Notes under the pieces: generated by a model | The model's input: the letters and a program-made list of their open reading frames with translations, nothing else | What the model was told of the DNA's origin: nothing | The model's database searches: none | Shown here: positions 1-11,153 of the stretch, in pieces | Numbering within the stretch: position 1 is the first letter of the stretch | Layout: each line of letters starts with the position of its first letter | Program-made: the position numbers and the translations under genes | Assembly: GCA_949317995.1 (NCBI GenBank) | Contig: OX439041.1 | Location: 16,585,501 to 16,649,500 of the forward strand | DNA from: Acholoe squamosa | Lineage: Eukaryota > Annelida > Polychaeta > Phyllodocida > Polynoidae | Direction: 5' to 3' | DNA length: 64,000 nt

Positions 1-95
1 ACATTCCTCTGAAATTGTGTAATGTAGTTCTCTCCATGAATATGACCTTAGCTGTTGAAATGGCGTTAAATATCTATTACTCACTCACTCACATC
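1..95. repeat. Inverted copy of the SINE-like repeat at the window edge
   Basis: Reverse complement of about 2247-2340 with few changes: AATGTAGTTCTCTCCATGAA here against TTCATGGCGAGAACTACATT there. The rest of this copy lies outside the window. Confidence 0.65.
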
Positions 96-2246
96 TCCTT
101 CTTTAATGGCACTACAAATTCATTAAGTAATTCTGCATCTTATATATAAAATTTCCATCTTTTTTTAAATTTATTCGCACCACCAAAATGACTGAAAATG
201 AGGGGACCCTTGGTCGTCTCCTATAACTCTTTTCAAGTTAATCATGTAGCTTCTACAGGAGAATACCAATATGCTCGGCATGAGGTATAAATGTACCTCT
301 GAAAAGTAACATACATTGCCAATGTTGCATACAAACATTGTGAACCCAAATGGACATGATGCACTGATAAACCACAGTCCTTAAAGGGTTAAAAAAGAAA
401 ATACCCTATATATAGTTCTGCTACAGCTGCATATTGCTGTGCATTAGACACTAATGCTGCCACTCATTACCATAAAGTACCTGTTATAGCCTCTATCTGC
501 ACACTGCCCTTTTAGATCTACAGACTATCATCATATCTCATCCTGTATTAGGCATTCTGCCTGCCACAGGGCACTCTATCAAATCTCATTTTCTAATTAC
601 CAGTATTTTCCTAGAGCCATGACAGAATTTTCTATGGGCTGCTTGCACCACCAGAATCCTGATATTAATGGTGCCAATGCTGTGTAAGGGTAAACTCCTG
701 GAAATATATTTCCATGGGTGTCTGAACCAACAATAAAAAAATCAGTGGATAAAAGAAAAGATACTTTCTAAACGTCTAATCAAGTGACACTCTGATTCCA
801 ATTACACAAAGATAAGTCTATTACAAAAGGTTCAAGTGAGTAAGTCTGGATTTAGTGTTAATTCATGAACCAATAGAAGTGGTCTGGACCCTTAAGTTGA
901 TGTAGCAGGAGGGTATACAGGCTAGGTACAATCAGGACCCTTGTCTAGTAACAAGTTGTGGCAGGAGTCTGGCACCAAACACCATCAGAACATCCATCAC
1001 TTTCATAAGTCTGGGTGGGGAGGATTCCATTGGGACCCTTTCTTTGTTGTGCAGGAGTCGTGATAGGACTAGTTACCATCAGGACCATTAACTAGATGGG
1101 ACAGGAGTCTAGGTAGGATTAGGTACCCAATAGATGCCTTACCTACTTGTGCCATGAGTCTGGGTACTGCTATGTACCATCAGGACCCTTACCTATTTGC
1201 GGCAGTACTACAGCAATGACTGTTGCATGACCTGAACACCATTGAGCATCTGCTGCAGCTTCTGGTCATTTGTTGATGGATGAGGGTTAACAAACCTCTC
1301 AAGGCAGATTTAAAGCATGGGAATTGACTTTAATTAGATTACATCTACCTTTTTCTTGGCTGCCTTTATGCATTATTCAACAACAGGTAGCTTGTAAAGC
1401 TGCCCTATGGCATCAGCTCAGGATGCTCTTGTATATGTAAAATTAATACTGGTTCATGTCCAATGCAGTGAATGTGATCTATGACCCAGTATACATCCTA
1501 CTGTTTTAAACAGTTAGTTGGAAGATATGGGCAATGCTCTATATGTATTTGATACGGTTTTAACATTGTATAAATTCATTCATCTGACATCTGATGACAT
1601 GAAAAAAAACTAGACAGATATATCACATATTGGTGAAATGATATAAGGACTTTTGTATTCTAGGTAGAATAAATTTGTGTATTCTACAACAGCAACACAC
1701 CAATGTGCACCCACCTATGTGGTTTGTACACTGCAACATGTGTGAAAACTCTCACCCATACACTGGATGTTTTTTCTAGGGAGCCTACATGACATTCAAT
1801 ATTGATACAGATATCACTAATACAAAGTGAAGCTCCCTCTCCTCTAAAAACAAAATTTAATTCAGAAGGAGAAGTACACCATTATTTTTATCATTATGTC
1901 AATAACTATAGCCCAGATGGGCTTTGCTGACTCACATCTTGATAATAATAAACAATGATAATGATAAATATTGTAATCCAGCTGCCCCAAACAATAAGGT
2001 ACCATACATCATAACTGTACAATCAAACCATATCTGAGAATCATGGTACAGAGAGTGGAGTGACTGTTAGGGGTCTTGTTAAAGATAATTGATCCTTAAA
2101 GGATATACCGTTAGCTTAGTGCAAGAAGGTTGCAACTGACATTTTGGCAAAAATAAGTTTTCATCTGTTTTAACATCTATCTGCCCTTATCTAGCTACTA
2201 CTATATATATGGAAGGACTGAAGCTGTATCTATGACATGTGTGCTG
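96..2246. other. No gene seen; relics of repeats
   Basis: No convincing exon. At about 880-1215 there are diverged copies of the 50-bp unit found at 16.9-18.0 kb, in reverse orientation (ACCATCAGGACCCTTACCTA). A MITE end lies at 352-392. Confidence 0.5.
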
Positions 2247-2430
2247 AGTGAGTGAGTGAGTAATAGATGTTTAACGCCTTTCCGACAGCTAAGGTCATAT
2301 TCATGGCGAGAACTACATTACACAATTTCACAGGGGAGTGTGTCAGTGCCCGTGCATATGTGCACCACACACATCCCGAGGGGATAGGAAAGAGGAGAAA
2401 TAGACGCTTTTAAGTGGGCTAGGGAAGCCC
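2247..2430. repeat. SINE-like dispersed repeat, copy at 2.2 kb
   Basis: Starts with a GAGT-repeat run and TAATAGATGTTTAACGCC, then CAGCTAAGGTCATATTCATG, and ends AAGTGGGCTAGGGAAGCC. Its first 95 bases occur inverted at the very start of the window. Confidence 0.6.
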
Positions 2431-5400
2431 TATGTGTGCTGAGAGGACCCAGTGCAATGTTGTTATTTCCACTTTGTGCTATAGTACATACCTGCAAACT
2501 CGAGGCGAGAAAAAAAAAATTTCTATAAAAAATGAGGCAGGAGATTGTGAATATAGGGGGGTCTGGGGGGTGTCCCCCAGGGGCCCAAGAAATTTTGTGA
2601 ATCTAGAGGGCCAAATATATGTATTTAGGTGGTTTTTGAAGATGTTTGTTACCCTCAATTTAGAATTTTACTAAGACCACCCCCCTATACAAATGTTAAA
2701 ATGAGATCTCATTGGATCTGGATGATTCACAAGATTGACCCTGGTGGATCTTAAAAAAAAACTGACAAAACTGACAAAAAAATGAGGAGTTTGCAGGTAT
2801 GATGGTAAATGAAACACTTCTTTTGCCTCGGCTGCAAAACTTGAAAAATGCAGTTACAACCTTCTTGCACTAAGGCGACGATATAACATGGTATCCAGTA
2901 CTTAAATACCCTGTGCTCATCATTGTACATCAACACAGAACACTGTCAAAATGGTGTGCTTGCAAGTCGATCAACTGGCCAATACAGGTTCTTATATTAA
3001 AGACCCACAGAAATCAGGGAGCCCTTAAAGGATTAAATTCATCAAATTTACCTTAGTTTACTTCAAGCTGTTAAAGGTCAGTACAGTCTTGGTTTATTCA
3101 CACTAATGAGAGAAGTGGGTGCCAGATGACATAGACATTGGACAGGTGAATCTATGGGAAATGCTACTGCAATTATTCATTTTGGTTAAAGGAAGTGAAA
3201 AAGGTGCATTAAGTTTTTTTGCAGACTAGGATAGTGTCTGAGAGTGTTTGGCTTTTCAACAGTAGCAAAGGAAAGGTGAGCTGTGCAACTTTATTCCCAG
3301 GGGGGTCCTCCACTTTTCACCTAAAAGGTCATTTTGCCTAGCTTCTTTTTTTATTGAGACTTTTCAACAATGGAGAATGATATGGATGAGACTAAACAGA
3401 TCTATTCTACAGGCCAGATGAACTAAGGGTGCTAATCACCTTTTGTAGGCAGTGGTCATATTGAACCAACGCTCTTGATATTTTTCATATCACACAGTAT
3501 CACAGAACCTCTCAAAGGCTAAACTCCCTAAGTTTTCCAATCCTGATACCCATCCTTAAATTTCGACTCTCTTTCTAAACCCAAAACTCTACAAAAACTA
3601 CTCCCAGCAGGTTGACTCCTATAAATGGCCCCTTAAACCTAAATATAGCATTATTTAGCAATGAGCAGTGCTGCCTAATAGAGTTTATTTGGTTCATTAT
3701 GACTATATACACACACTTACACTGTACACAGGTAAATGGTCCCTAGTCACACCTTCTTACTCACTAACCATTTAAGGCCAGCAGTGGCGGATCCAGGATT
3801 TTGAAAACGAGTGGGCGCGCCCTTCATCTAGTCTCTATTTCAAGCTACATTTTAGATTTCATAGAGGCAACTAAACCCTTAACTACTTGCAAAAAGGAGG
3901 GGGGCGTGGCCCCCAAGCCCCATATACAAATCCGCCACAGGATCAAGTGCTACACGTGACTCCAGAATTAGCTGAGATTTTCATTTACTCCTAATGATGG
4001 CCCCTTTATATCATTTGCAATTTGCATCATTTTTGCATATGCTGCAAAAGACAAGTCTTGTGCATGATTCTATCTCAAAACCATAACAAAATATGAAAAT
4101 AGAATCATTTGCTATGCATTATTCCCTCATAATACTTGCCAGACTAGACAAAATGATGACTGATAAAACCCGTAGTCCACTTGGCCTCTGCCGCGCAATT
4201 GAGCCATACATTTCCTATATAAATTTCTGTGACAGAGGCCTAGTGGACTATCGATGTAAGAGAACATGAACCTTGAAGCCTCATATAGCTCAGATGTTTA
4301 GACCTCGGGCTAGCTCCGCTTCCAACATACCTTTCCCAGGGGCGTAGGAAAAGGGGGGCTAGGGGGGCCTGGGCCCCTTTAATCATAAAGAATGGGGGCC
4401 TGAGTATGTCTGGGCCCCCAACACTTGCCAACAATTCATAATAGATTGGACAAGAAGCTAAAACTTTGCATATCAAATTAGATCAATATAACAATGGAAT
4501 AGGAGAAATTGGGGTCTGAGGCTCAAATCAGACCTCAAGTCCGACAAATTCTATACAAATTCTATATAAGTATATATAGTCGTCATCGTGCTTCAGTTTA
4601 AGATGGTTGTGATGGGGTTTAAGATGGTTGTGGTGGTATTTTCCAGGGCCATGAGAAACCTGCCTAAGGCTCTGCCTTGACAAATCATTTTACCAGTTCC
4701 CTTGGAGGGAAACGTGAAACCCATACCTCCAGTTGGATGTTTATATAATAGTTCCCCCTCACAAGTACAGCAATCAGTTCTGTGTTCAGCCTGAAGGAGT
4801 TCAAATAGATCTCTACAAGTAGGCCTACAAAACCTTCAATGTATGCCCCACGCAGATCCAAGACAATCAAGCCAGCTGTAAATAAAACACCACCAAATGT
4901 CAGAATGGCAATCAGAAAATCCAGACAGATAAGCAAATCACCGCTGGGGAACGCATGACCGACAAAGACTCCAAGGGCCCCAAGAGAGGCAGAAATAGGG
5001 TGCAGGCAATTGTCAATATTTTATGAGGCAAACACCAAGGAGGTGCAATTAACACTGGTTTTGCTGGTTCCCAGTCGGTCGGTGCTTAGAGACCATGGGT
5101 AAGTGTGAAATGCTACCCGCCTGCCAGGAATAAGCAAACTGGGGGATGAAAGATGTGTGGCTTCCTTTTGGATGGAGAGAGATGCTGGTCTGTTGAAACT
5201 AGATATTCTCCTTGATTCCAAGCCACCATTAAGTACCTTGATAAGAGAGCAAACTTTGTGCAAGCAGTGAATGAGTGGTACTTTTAAAAACTGTTTATGT
5301 TGATGATATGAACCTGTAGCCAATACATCATACAGCTATGTTCAAAGATATTGGATCTGGAATAAAAACCCTTTCTATTTTTCAATGCTTATTGAGTTGT

Positions 5401-5630
5401 GCACCTTTCACTCCACAGAGAGGAAGATCTGGGAAGGAGATATCAATATCAAGTCTCATATCAACAAGTACTCAATCCTTACATGCCTCTTAGTGTTGGA
5501 GACGCCTCCAATAAATCACCTTGTTTCAAGCTAGAATTTCAATCAAAGATCTGGGTACTTGAATGTAGGTATTTGAAAATGGTTAAGGTCACAGGCTAAG
5601 CCTGAGGCTTTCAGCGACATCTATGTTCAA
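2431..5630. other. No gene seen apart from a small hAT-like MITE
   Basis: Low-coding intergenic or intronic DNA. A G-rich piece at 4337-4420 beginning CAGGGGCGTAGGAAAAGG may be another hAT-like end. The hydrophobic minus-strand ORF at 4685-4936 is discussed among the rejected items. Confidence 0.4.
3783..3949. mobile_element. hAT-like MITE (CAGTGGCGGATCCAGG end)
   Basis: Left end AGTGGCGGATCCAGGATTTT; right end AAATCCGCCACAGG, its near-complement. CAGTGGCGGATCC ends are typical of non-autonomous hAT elements in many animals. The interior is non-coding. Confidence 0.6.
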
Positions 5631-5635
5631 TGTGC

Positions 5636-5685
5636 TATATATGTATATATGTATATATGTATATATGTATATATGTATATATGTA

Positions 5686-5752
<67 letters not shown>
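5636..5752. repeat. TATATATG/TA microsatellite
   Basis: Seven or so TATATATG units pass into an uninterrupted TA run of about 58 bases. ORFs rich in Tyr-Ile here are artefacts. Confidence 0.97.
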
Positions 5753-5845
5753 TGACATATTGTGACTAATTGCTGACAAATAGTAAGTAACTGCTGACAT
5801 AATATATTGACTACTTCCTGACAACTAATGAGTAATAAAAGCAGT

Positions 5846-5923
5846 CTCGCCAGCACTTCATTAGTGTATCATGACAGCTGTGGACATGATGCACTCCTGT
5901 ATCTGTGGCCCTTAAAGGGTTAA
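5846..5923. mobile_element. piggyBac-like MITE, right end only
   Basis: TCTCGCCAGCACTTCATTAG through to GTGGCCCTTAAAGGGTTAA. A still shorter end lies at 352-392 (CATGATGCACTGATAAACC ... CTTAAAGGGTTAA), and weak left-half relics lie at about 21375-21500 and 23695-23820. Confidence 0.6.
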
Positions 5924-6480
5924 TAAAACATCATGTTACCTGTGTAATGGTTTCTAACCAGTTGGGTTCGGGTCTTGTGATTCGAAAGGAAAGACAAAGA
6001 CGGTATTCTGAGTGTATGCCAACAGTTTTATTTGTTACATTTTCCGGTCACCCTGTGATTCTACGGATAGGGAAACATTATTACTACATGTGTTATGTAC
6101 GGAGGCCTACATGGCCTCTGACGTGGTAGGTGAGCGCAGAGCCTTTTATAGGGATGCTCCTGGTTTGTCGCCAGGTGTCCCACGGACCCGGATAGGTGCT
6201 GCCACCTAACGGGAACCTCAGGAACACCAGGCGACAAGTCTCACCCGCCACGCCAGACGGCACCAGTTATTATTATACCTCTACACCAGTATGGTATGAT
6301 TAATAAAACATCATGTTGCCTGTAAGTGGTTATTCTACTGTATGATTGATAAAAGATCATGTTGCCTGTAGAGGGTTCTTGTATGGTATGATTAATAAAA
6401 CATATTGCCTGTAAGGGGTTATTGTATGGTATGATTAATAAAACATCCTGTTACCTATAAAGGGTTATTGTATGGTACAA
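5919..6480. repeat. 46-bp tandem repeat split by an insertion of about 340 bases
   Basis: GGTATGATTAATAAAACATC recurs at about 6293, 6340, 6387 and 6429. A half unit, AATAAAACATCATGTTACC, stands at 5923 before the insertion. The units are A/T-rich with AATAAA but I see no gene linked to them. Confidence 0.75.
5944..6284. mobile_element. Insertion of unclear class, possibly a solo LTR
   Basis: A GC-richer block breaks the 46-bp array. It runs from TGTAATGG to CTCTACA, has a TATA-like CTTTTATAGG, and an internal inverted pair GTCGCCAGGTGTCC and GGAACACCAGGCGAC. TG...CA ends fit a solo LTR fossil, but no clear target duplication or partner LTR is visible. Confidence 0.25.
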
Positions 6481-6603
6481 CCAAAGATAGTGAGAGCATA
6501 GCTAGCATAGCTCTTGTAAATTGCTGTCCACAATGTTCAATAAACTATTATAAATTATAACTGAGAATTTTGGTGACATCTATACTCAATGTGCTACATA
6601 CTA

Positions 6604-6866
6604 TGTACTATGCTAACATATACTGACATATGCTGACTAATCACTGACAATTAGAACATTATTACTGACATATTTCGACTAATTTCTGACAAACAGTAAG
6701 TAATTACTGACATATATTGACTAATTGCTGAGAAATTGTGAGTAAATACTGACATATTTTGACTAATTGCTGACAAATAGTGAGTAATTACTGACATATT
6801 TTGACTATTTGCTGAGAAATTGTAAGTAAATACTGACATATTTTGACTAATTGCTAACTAATAGTG
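6604..6866. repeat. 42-bp tandem repeat, with an outlying copy at 5750-5840
   Basis: Units ACTGACATATTTTGACTAAT are followed alternately by TGCTGACAAATAGTGAG and TGCTGAGAAATTGTGAG, so the true period may be 84 bases. Two related units lie at 5750-5840, before the MITE end and the 46-bp array. Confidence 0.85.
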
Positions 6867-7488
6867 GAGAGAGGCTAGACAGTGTAAGTTCAACACACAT
6901 TCTTTTACAGTGTAGGGAGGGGGGCTATTGGTGGTGGAGAGAAGATAGAGTGTAAGTTCAACACATGTTCTTTACAGTGTAGGGAAGGGGAGTCATGGTT
7001 ATGGGGGTGGAGAGAAGCACCAGTGTAAGTTCAACACACACCTTTTACAGTGTAGGGAGGGGGGTCAGGGTCATGGTGGTGGAGAAGCACCAGTGTAAGT
7101 TCAAAACACATTTTTTACAGTGTAGGGAGGGGGTGGTGGTGATGGAGAGAAGCACCAGTGTAAGTTCAACACACATTTTTTACAGTGTAGGGGGGTCAGG
7201 GTCATGGTGGTGGAGAGAAGCACCAGTGTAAGTTCAAAACACATTTTTTACAGTGTAGGGAGGGGGTCGTGGTGATGGAGAGAAGCACCAGTGTAAGATC
7301 AACACACATTTTGTTACAGTGTAGGGAGGGGGAGTGGTCATGGTGGTGGAGAGAAGCACCAGTGTAAGTTCAACACACATCTTTTACAGTGTAGGGAAGG
7401 GGGTTGTGGTCATGGTGGTGGAGAGAAGCACCAGTGTAAGTTCAACACACATTATTTACAGTGTAGGGAGGGGGGTGGTCATGGTGGT

Positions 7489-7665
7489 TGATTGAGTGAT
7501 TTGTGTTTTACAGCACTTTAGCAGCACTAAGTGGCTATCCTGTGCTTCACAGGTTGATAATTTAACATAGGAATGTGTCAGTGCCCGCGCATATGTGCAC
7601 CACACACATCCTGAGGGGATAGGAAAGAGGAGATATAGACCCTTTTAAGTGGGCTAGGGAAGCCC
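7489..7665. repeat. SINE-like dispersed repeat, copy in the minisatellite
   Basis: Shares GTGTCAGTGCCCGCGCATAT, CACCACACACATCCTGAGGG and AAGTGGGCTAGGGAAGCC with copies at 2247-2430 and 63317-63370. The front part (TTTTACAGCACTTTAGCAGC) is different from the copy at 2.2 kb. No pol III box is clear. Confidence 0.55.
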
Positions 7666-7979
7666 GAGGTCATGGTGGTGGAGAGAAGCACCATTGTAAG
7701 TTCAACACACATTTTATATAGTGTAGGGAGGGGGGGGGGATCGAAGTGGTGAAGAGTAGCACAAGTGTAAGTTCAAAACACATTTTTTTACAGTGTAGGG
7801 AGGGGGTCGTGGTGATGGAGAGAAGCACCAGTGTAAGTTCAACACACATTTTGTTACAGTGTAGGGAGGGGAGTGGTCATGGTCATGCTGGTGGAGAGAA
7901 GCACCAGTGTAAGTTCAACACACATTATTTACAGTGTAGGGAGGGGGGGTCATGGTCATGGTGGTGGAGCAGGGCTCGA

Positions 7980-8331
7980 CAAATTCGTTTGGAGATTGTG
8001 TGCCCACTGGGCACAAGGGCAAAAAAAAGTTGCGCCCAGCAGACAAGCTCTGTGCCTGGGCCTTTTCTTTCGATACTCAAAATAACATATCTAGCTAAAT
8101 GGCACACATATTGTTTTATGATGAATAAAAAGATTTTATTTCATATCATCTCTAGTGAAACAAGTTTCAGAGACTACTACACCCAAATAATCGCAGCAGC
8201 TTTGCATTCTGCTGATATCCCAAGTAGCTTTTGGACAGCTGTGCCCATTGGGCACAACTTGAAAAATATTTTGTGCCCAGGGAATTTTTTTTGAGTCACG
8301 GGCATTGGGCACAGGGATTTCTCGAGCCCTG
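7980..8331. mobile_element. hAT-like foldback MITE (CAGGGCTCGA ends)
   Basis: Left end CAGGGCTCGACAAAT; right end ATTTCTCGAGCCCTG, its complement with one change. Just inside lie paired copies of TGTGCCCACTGGGCACAAG and TGTGCCCATTGGGCACAAC, each itself a palindrome. It is inserted in a minisatellite, with TGGAG on both sides. Confidence 0.7.
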
Positions 8332-8399
8332 CTGGAGAGAAGCACCAGTGTAAGTTCAACACACAGTTTTTACAGTGTAGGAGGGGGGCATCAATCTGA

Positions 8400-8710
8400 C
8401 CTTATGGAGTTAAAGTAAGTACACTGGCCATGTATAGGCTGATGTAACGATGTTACTGAGTTCATAACAGCATATGGCTTCATTGAAGCATCATTCTGAC
8501 GTTATGGGGTTAAAGTAAGGTAAGTAAGCAGTACACATGGCCCAGACGCAGCCAGGTCATTGTTCTTGTATTACAATTCAATGTGCTGGCTAGCTGACAC
8601 TGTTGAGCCATGACCAGGCAGTACACATGGCCCAGACGCAGCCAGGTCGTTGATACTCTATTATAATTCAATGTGCTAACACTGCTGAGCCATGATCAGG
8701 CAGTACGGGA
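8400..8710. repeat. About 100-bp tandem repeat, 2-3 diverged copies
   Basis: GGCAGTACACATGGCCCAGA occurs twice (8527 and 8619), followed by CAGCCAGGTC and ATTCAATGTGCT. A start of a further copy follows at 8699. TCTGACCTTATGGAGTTAAA is also repeated just before (8395 and 8496). Confidence 0.6.
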
Positions 8711-10540
8711 CTATCCATTAATTATGTACACACTTTTTGACCAAAAATTGGACCCCCTCACCCCCATTGCACCATGTACGCATTGGGGCTACCCCCCCCC
8801 CCCTCTGCGTACATACTAAAGTCATTGACCCCCCCCCCCCCCAGTCTCTTAGATAAGTTTGCATTCATGGGGTGGAGTGAAACCAAACATGTTCGGGTCT
8901 GTATTTGAAGGTATTTTGTAAATGAATATATGTTCCTTTGCATCTAAAAAATACATGCAATACAAAAGAATGATCGATTGAGTAGAAAGGTTATTCATTT
9001 TTCCCTACCCAAACAGCCAAAAATACTTAAAATTACGCTAAAATTCGGCTCAAGGTATCCTCTGCGTACAAAAGGGTATGTCAAAAAAGTTCAAGTTTAC
9101 TATAGAGACCTTACATTAAGTCCAACCTTAAGGGTGCTACGTTACATGTCAGATAATGAATTAAAAGAAAATACAAAGTAAAAAGGTGAAAGTACAATAC
9201 AAGGCACACAGGACAACACAGGGAGACACAGTCCACCTCAGGAATACTCATACAGATGCGTTTAGGTTGGGAGTTTAACGAGGGAGGACCCCAGACCCCC
9301 CTCCCCCTGTACACACATGTACGCATTTGGCTTGACCCCCCCCCCCCCCCACCCCACTGGAAATTGCTTTAGTAGATTTGAACGTGTCTGGGTTTGTAGT
9401 ACTATCATTTCACAACATACTATAAAAAGGCTCTGCCTATAAGGTTCAGCTTACTGTGAACGTGGATATTTTTGCAAGTATAAATTCTTGTCACGAATTT
9501 GTTTAAAGGGTATTTTTGTGTGTATTCTATATTCGCGAATTTCTGATTTTCTTGTGATTTTCTGAACCCCTCAGCCTGCTGATCACGCCCCCTGCCATTG
9601 TGGCCGTGCCGTTTCCAAATAAGATTACATACGCTACTTTAGTATTGGTACTCTATGCATAGTGTTAAATATCTATTTTCGTGTGATATATCAATAACCC
9701 GTACAAGTCTTTTTTAACAAGTCTTTTTTAATACTGCCTTAGAGCAGGAAGCTGTCAACACTGTCAAGCAGAGGGATAAATTTTCACGATGTCACAAAAT
9801 TTTTTCATTTACGCAAAAATATGTACAGTGTGAAATAAAATATGATATGATGCATACTTCATATTATTGTGGATTTTTTTTTTTTTTTTTTTTTTACCGG
9901 ATAAGATTTATGTCGGGCTGGCTGTTTCTCTTCATGATTGTGGATGTGGCTTATGAAAGATTTTATTGATACTATGGAACAGAACTTAACTGCCTTTTCA
10001 TGATGTCCTATGCACTTATAAGTGATCTGCTGCTTATCAAGGCCAAGGTGTGGCTTATACGGTCCTTCTTTACTCAAGATGCTGCTTGTATGAGTATGTG
10101 GCTTAAGCCAAAAAAGAAGAAGTTGTGTTTCAGGTTTAACTGTTGAAAAAAAACTCTATGTATGGTAGGTCGGAGTTTTTTCAATTGCCTCAAAAACTTG
10201 TGATGAGTCGTGTCGAATCGGTTTTGAGTCACGGTGACTCAAATATGACTAAATTGATCTGCAAACCGATATTCTGCTTAAGTACCTGGGGCTATAAAAG
10301 CCATAAGGGCCTGATTAATTCAAATTCAATGAATCAATAATTTCCCACTTGGATTTGTGTCTTTCTAAACGGATTACAATTTCCGCCATATAGACCTGTT
10401 ATAACCCATTAGCGAGAGACAAAGGCAGCACAGCCTGACACAAAGGAACTAATCTTACCCTACTTCTTAATCCAAATGGAGGATTCTGTGGGGCAATATT
10501 CCCTCTCTACTACCTCCCTTTCTGCAGCTTTAACCCTGCT
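8711..10540. other. No gene seen; C-runs and poly-T
   Basis: Runs of 12-14 C occur at 8791, 8829 and 9338, each beside GTACGCAT or GCGTACAT, suggesting remnants of one C-rich element. A poly-T of about 25 bases lies at 9870-9895. Scattered GTGGCTTATACGG and GGCTTATG motifs at 9897-10115 resemble the TA-type MITEs at 13.9 and 21.1 kb. Confidence 0.45.
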
Positions 10541-10544
10541 AGGG

Positions 10545-10981
10545 CATATTAGTGCCGAACATTTTAAGAGCCCATTTTAAGGCACCTTGCCCATAAGTTC
10601 GTGGTACATGAAACCATGAATGCAGCCGCGGTGAGCAACCAGGACCACATGCATCATGCCAACCCTATGGGCTTGATACACTACCTGAGTGTCAGCATCG
10701 GGGGCATATAGGATTCAGTATGGAGGCCTAGTGGAGCCACCATTTTTAATTTCGCTGGTTGAGGTAAAACCTACTGATAAGACATACCATGATGGGTACT
10801 TTGTCCCTGGGTAACACCCACTTCCAGGGACATGCTGGTCCCATCTTATCAGTGTGTGTCGCCAGAACCAGCTCCAGACCAGCTAGTGGCCAATACCAAT
10901 GAAGTACTGGCGAGCAGACGCTTCATTGGTGCATCACGAGAAACAATAAGCATGATGCACTCCTACATTTGCGGCCCTTAA
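10545..10981. mobile_element. Decayed piggyBac-like MITE split by a second MITE
   Basis: The outer element shows ATGCAGCCGCGGTGAGCAAC and CATGCATCATGCCAACCC on the left, and CTGGCGAGCAGACGCTTCAT and GCATGATGCACTCCTACATT ending GCGGCCCTTAAA on the right. The middle, 10717-10898, is a separate short element also found inverted at 38733-38922, so it inserted into the older MITE. Confidence 0.55.
10717..10898. mobile_element. Short MITE (CAGTAT family), copy 1
   Basis: Begins CAGTATGGAGGCCTAGTGG and ends CTAGTGGCCAATAC, giving short imperfect terminal inverted repeats. Internally CTGATAAGACATACCATGAT pairs with CTTATCAG, forming a stem around CTTTGTCCCTGGGTAACACC. A second copy lies in opposite orientation at 38733-38922. 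Confidence 0.6.
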
Positions 10982-11011
10982 AATTTTTAAAAATGTACCT
11001 ACCAGTTACCA

Positions 11012-11153
11012 GTGGCGGATCCAGGATCTGGAAAAGGAGGGGGCACGGTCCAAAAGGAGGGGGCGCACCCCTTATTTTCGAGCAAATTTTGAGGTCCAAA
11101 ATATGTAATCAAACTTTTAAGTACTGGGAAAAAGGGGGTGTGAATACGCCACT
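11012..11153. mobile_element. hAT-like MITE, second copy of the CAGTGGCGGATCC family
   Basis: Left end CAGTGGCGGATCCAGGATCT; diverged right end GAATACGCCACT. It has GGAGGGGGCGCACCCC near the left end. It is shorter than the copy at 3.8 kb and its interior does not match well. Confidence 0.5.

Larger units (their letters stand above)
6870..8385. repeat. 65-72-bp minisatellite, about 13 copies, with two insertions
   Basis: GAGAAGCACCAGTGTAAGTTC recurs every 65-72 bases from about 6950 to 7433, then again at about 7690-7910 and at 8340. It is interrupted by a SINE-like repeat (7489-7665) and a foldback MITE (7980-8331). The variable part is a G-rich run followed by TCATGGTGGTGG. ORFs across it are by-products of the repeat. 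Confidence 0.88.

Noticed and set aside
4685-4936. Hydrophobic minus-strand ORF resembling membrane segments (LIAILTFGGVLFTAGLIVL)
   Set aside because: It has a possible donor, GTAAAA, but no acceptor with a proper pyrimidine tract and no partner exons. I could not support it as a gene, though it deserves a database search.
5627-5856. Tyr-Ile-rich ORFs on the minus strand
   Set aside because: They are translations of the TA microsatellite.
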